The position numbers and the translations under genes are program-made. A stretch of 8,555 nucleotides of DNA from Alphaproteobacteria bacterium UBA5343. Its GTDB lineage: Bacteria; Pseudomonadota; Alphaproteobacteria; RF32; UBA5343. This document shows positions 6,069 to 8,555 of the stretch, in pieces (the stretch's first letter is position 1; every line of letters starts with the position of its first letter). Below the pieces are notes generated by a model, which saw nothing but the letters and a program-made list of their open reading frames with translations, made no database searches and was not told the DNA's origin. The stretch covers positions 1-8,555 of the forward strand of contig DHQH01000100.1 in assembly GCA_002410125.1 (NCBI GenBank), in the 5' to 3' direction.

Positions 6069-7592
6069 ATGAAACTAAGACATAATAATATAATATTTCT
6101 ATTTCTGATTTTATCATTCGTAATCTTTACGAATACATCTGCTTACGCTGAAGGTCCTGCCGATATTCTAGAGCAAACACTAATTTTAGATGATGGTAAA
6201 CCACTAGATGTCACTGCCGCTCCAGAGCTAGGTGATAGTCAGGCTAAAAAAGAAAAAGCAGCCTCTGGTGAAGTGATTGGTGAAATTAAAGAAAAAATAG
6301 CCCAAGAAACCTTAAAAGATGGCGTTGGGGAAGATGTTGGTGTTGCTAAAACTATTTCCAATAAAATCTCTAGTCTAATTGATAAAATCAAAGGTAGTGA
6401 TGCAAATAACATCCCAACAGATGATATTCCTAATTCAAATAGTGATTTGCCAGAAGATAGTGTCTTATCAGGACTAGATGATGATATTAATACAGTTAAT
6501 GAGGAGCTTGAAAAAGAATTAGATATTGATTTTGAGTATGAAGAAAATACAAGTAAAAAAGATAGTTCTATATTAGAGAGCATTGCTGATATGTTTGATT
6601 TTAGTGATGAGGAAAATAAAGATATTCCAGAAGTAGTCACTCCTGCTAAAGAAATAATCTATAATGATACACCTGTAGAAATTGGGGTTATTGGTGAGAG
6701 TAATATTAAGGATGTTAATATAGCAATTCCATCTCCAGCAACACAAGAGGTGTCAGAAGATATCGAAGAAACCGATGCCCCAATCATTGATGTTGATATT
6801 GAGAAGAAACTCGAAAAAGATAATAAGGGTTTTAGTTCTCCTGATATTGGGGGTTTTGATGATTTAGATGACGAAGATTTAGACTTTGCCAATAATCCAT
6901 TTTTAACAGATGATTTTAATAGTGAAAAAGCTAAAAAGAAAAGAAAAAAAGCCAAACGCAAAAAACTAGCCAAGGCCAAAGGTCTTTACGCAAGTCCATC
7001 TACTTTTGACATTGTGGGTGTAATGTTAAGAATGAATATCATTGATGCTGAGCATAATTTACAAAGAAATGGCTATAAAAAAGTTATAGAAAAAAGAGAA
7101 ATTCCAAACTTTATCAAATGGCGAAACGAAGAGAAATGTCGAAATAAAGGTGTGGTTGGTTATGAGCGATTAAACACTTGTGTCGTTGATGTATCAAAAT
7201 CAACAGGTGATGAATATATCAAAGAAGCAAAATACATCAAACATGACACTAAAGAAGAGGTGATTATCTATCTAACTAGTAACTTCACCAATAACAAAAT
7301 TTATAAAATAGTCTATACAAGTACATCAGCCACTATCACAGGTAACAGCAGTAAAGCAATGTATTTAAGAAATTTGAAAATCCATAGTTTCTGGAAGAGA
7401 ATTAGTCGTAAATACGGCCCGCCAGATGATGAAGAAGAAATTATGTGGGGCGATGATGAGGATTCAGAGCCTTATATGAAAGCTAATAATGGTTTTCTAT
7501 TATTAGAAGATAAAATGTTAGAAGAATTAGACTATGCTAAAATGTCTAGAGAAGATCAAAAATATATGAAAACAGATATATATAGTTTTTAA
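6069..7592 (+). CDS. Exported protein of unknown function with acidic linker, lysine-rich patch and C-terminal domain
   Basis: The 507-residue product begins with a clear Sec signal peptide: basic n-region (KLRHNN), hydrophobic core 8-20, and an AYA cleavage site after residue 27. It should therefore act in the periplasm or envelope. Residues 28-285 are mostly low-complexity and rich in Asp, Glu, Ser and Asn. Residues 287-304 form an extremely basic patch of Lys, Arg and Ala (starting KAKKKRKKAKRKK). A folded C-terminal domain seems to span about 313-452: it opens with FDIVGVMLRMN, continues with NGYKK, has two cysteines (357 and 371, the second in YERLNTCV) that could form a disulfide, and ends with SRKYGPPDD. 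This layout recalls small uncharacterised alphaproteobacterial periplasmic modules (F-D-I-x-G-x-x-L-G-M at the start, KYGPP at the end), but I cannot name a family. chpT follows after 14 nt, so the two are probably co-transcribed. Function unknown. Confidence 0.8.
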   Translation: MKLRHNNIIFLFLILSFVIFTNTSAYAEGPADILEQTLILDDGKPLDVTAAPELGDSQAKKEKAASGEVIGEIKEKIAQETLKDGVGEDVGVAKTISNKISSLIDKIKGSDANNIPTDDIPNSNSDLPEDSVLSGLDDDINTVNEELEKELDIDFEYEENTSKKDSSILESIADMFDFSDEENKDIPEVVTPAKEIIYNDTPVEIGVIGESNIKDVNIAIPSPATQEVSEDIEETDAPIIDVDIEKKLEKDNKGFSSPDIGGFDDLDDEDLDFANNPFLTDDFNSEKAKKKRKKAKRKKLAKAKGLYASPSTFDIVGVMLRMNIIDAEHNLQRNGYKKVIEKREIPNFIKWRNEEKCRNKGVVGYERLNTCVVDVSKSTGDEYIKEAKYIKHDTKEEVIIYLTSNFTNNKIYKIVYTSTSATITGNSSKAMYLRNLKIHSFWKRISRKYGPPDDEEEIMWGDDEDSEPYMKANNGFLLLEDKMLEELDYAKMSREDQKYMKTDIYSF

Positions 7593-7606
7593 AAGGTAAT
7601 ATAAAT

Positions 7607-8221
7607 ATGAATAACAAAATATCAGAACTTTTAACCACTAGATTAAGTCATGATTTAGTTGGAAACATCGGAGCAATATCAAATGGTTTTGAGCTCGTTG
7701 CCGAAGAAAATGACCTTGAGTTTATCAAAGATACTTGCACCTTGCTTGCAACCAGTGCATCAGTAGTTGCTAAAAGAATCAAATTCTTCAGACTAGCTTT
7801 TGGGCTCAAAAATATGGCAACATCTGATAGGGATGAAATGTTACTAGTTACCAAAGACTATTTATCAACCATTGGCAATAAAGATTTTCCTATTAATTTA
7901 TCATTTTATATTAGTGATGAGATAAGTAGTAATATGGCAAAAATTATTATGGCATTAACTATGATTTTATCTGATATGACAATAAGAGGTGGTGATATTA
8001 CTGTCAAAAATGAAAATGATAATATAGAATTATTATTAAAGGCCGACAGATTAGCACCAGTTGATAGATCTGATGAGCTTAAAAAGACTATTGAGGGTGG
8101 GGATGTAGAAGAAACAGCTAAAAACTCACCCTTATATTATGCTCTTTCTTTATTAGCAGAGGAACATAAAATCCTAGATTTTAATACTAATGAGCATTAT
8201 ATAAAATTTACAATTAAATAA
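7607..8221 (+). CDS. chpT: ChpT-like histidine phosphotransferase
   Basis: ChpT receives phosphate from the hybrid kinase CckA and passes it to CtrA and CpdR in the alphaproteobacterial cell-cycle relay; it is a cytosolic dimer built like a histidine kinase without ATP binding. The phospho-accepting His15 lies in TTRLSHDLVGNIGAISNGFELVAEE (11-35; family pattern R-L-x-H-D-L-x-G-P-x-G-A-x-x-N-G-x-E-L). The usual proline after the glycine is Asn20 here. FFRLAFG (60-66) is a second family block, and the rest fits the degenerate kinase-like C-terminal domain. At 204 residues it is near or slightly below the usual length. The ATG at 7607 has an AAAAGG ribosome-binding site (7591-7596) overlapping the upstream stop, showing tight linkage to the exported-protein gene. 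Identity as this family is secure; the partner proteins in this organism are inferred. Confidence 0.87.
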   Translation: MNNKISELLTTRLSHDLVGNIGAISNGFELVAEENDLEFIKDTCTLLATSASVVAKRIKFFRLAFGLKNMATSDRDEMLLVTKDYLSTIGNKDFPINLSFYISDEISSNMAKIIMALTMILSDMTIRGGDITVKNENDNIELLLKADRLAPVDRSDELKKTIEGGDVEETAKNSPLYYALSLLAEEHKILDFNTNEHYIKFTIK

Positions 8222-8297
8222 CTAAAATAAAGAATATTTTAATTAAATTTAACTACCATATACCAGAAGAATATTATCTAAGGGAATTTGAAAAAGA

Positions 8298-8555
8298 ATG
8301 AAAACTTGCATAATCGCAGATGAATCAAGAGTTATTAGAATGGTTTCTAGAAAAATTATGGAATCATTACTATTTTCTGTAGTAGAAGCAGAAGATGGAG
8401 ATAAGGTTTTAGAGCTATGCGATAAACAAATCCCAGATTTAGTTTTATTAGATATTAAATTCCAAACTATGAATGGTACTGAGATTGCTAAAAGAATCAA
8501 GGAGCAATATCAAGAACAAAGCCCAAAAATTATATTTTGCTCATCTGTAAATGAA
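8298..8555 (+). CDS. CheY-like response regulator receiver domain (partial, cut by window end)
   Basis: Translation from the ATG at 8298 gives 86 residues open to the right edge. The receiver fold is clear: IIADESRVIR (5-14) with the acidic pair Asp8-Glu9, VVEAEDG (28-34), and the phospho-acceptor Asp52 in LVLLDIKFQTMNG (48-60). IIFCSS (78-83) carries the Ser that stands for the usual Thr/Ser on strand 4. The loop after Asp52 lacks the common Met-Pro (Phe55-Gln56 instead). The S-R-V-I-R-x-V pattern resembles stand-alone CheY-like regulators of Alphaproteobacteria. An AAGGGA ribosome-binding site (8280-8285) lies 12 nt upstream. Only 76 nt separate it from chpT with no terminator, so it could be part of the operon and a phosphotransfer partner of ChpT. 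Whether an output domain follows cannot be seen. Confidence 0.85.
   Translation, partial: MKTCIIADESRVIRMVSRKIMESLLFSVVEAEDGDKVLELCDKQIPDLVLLDIKFQTMNGTEIAKRIKEQYQEQSPKIIFCSSVNE

Noticed and set aside
6239..6979. Long open frames on the minus strand opposite the exported-protein gene (6640-6239 and 6979-6659).
   Set aside because: They are Ser/Leu-rich mirror products of the acidic low-complexity coding strand, without a family match. The plus-strand frame has the signal peptide, promoter and ribosome-binding site.
8249..8500. Minus-strand open frame opposite the receiver domain.
   Set aside because: The plus-strand frame contains a clear receiver fold with its phospho-acceptor Asp; the antisense frame has no family features.

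Overview
The window comes from a markedly AT-rich bacterium, most likely an alphaproteobacterium. The main evidence is a ChpT-type histidine phosphotransferase (a protein of the CckA-ChpT-CtrA phosphorelay, known from Alphaproteobacteria), next to a CheY-like receiver and together with TrmFO and the HpnC/HpnD/HpnE squalene route. The low G+C and the compact spacing would suit a streamlined or host-associated lineage, but the sequence does not identify a genus.

Layout. At the left edge the last 66 codons of secF run rightward and end at a bidirectional terminator (about 223-252). Every gene from there to 5919 is on the minus strand. In order of transcription these are trmFO (5919-4555), hpnC (4554-3721), hpnD (3713-2850), hpnE (2847-1735), sodB (1669-1076) and two small genes of unknown function (998-666 and 570-256). 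trmFO to hpnE are packed with 0, 7 and 2 nt between genes, so they look like one transcript. sodB follows after 65 nt with no visible terminator. Each of the two small genes has its own good sigma70-type promoter.

A 149-bp divergent intergenic region (5920-6068) separates this block from a rightward group. That group is a 507-residue exported protein (6069-7592), chpT (7607-8221) and the start of a receiver-domain response regulator (8298 to the window end).

Function. HpnD, HpnC and HpnE together are expected to convert two farnesyl diphosphates to squalene, through presqualene diphosphate and hydroxysqualene. TrmFO makes 5-methyluridine in tRNA using FAD and methylene-tetrahydrofolate. SodB removes superoxide. 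The rightward group combines cell-cycle phosphotransfer proteins with an envelope protein that has a long acidic linker, a very lysine-rich patch and a C-terminal domain I cannot name with certainty.

Points of most interest: trmFO and hpnC lie in the same reading frame with only a TAG between them, and hpnC starts with TTG; the two small genes may be diverged tandem paralogues; and the exported protein appears to be co-transcribed with chpT. I see no tRNA, rRNA, CRISPR array, insertion sequence or prophage signal. No gap between genes exceeds 300 bases.
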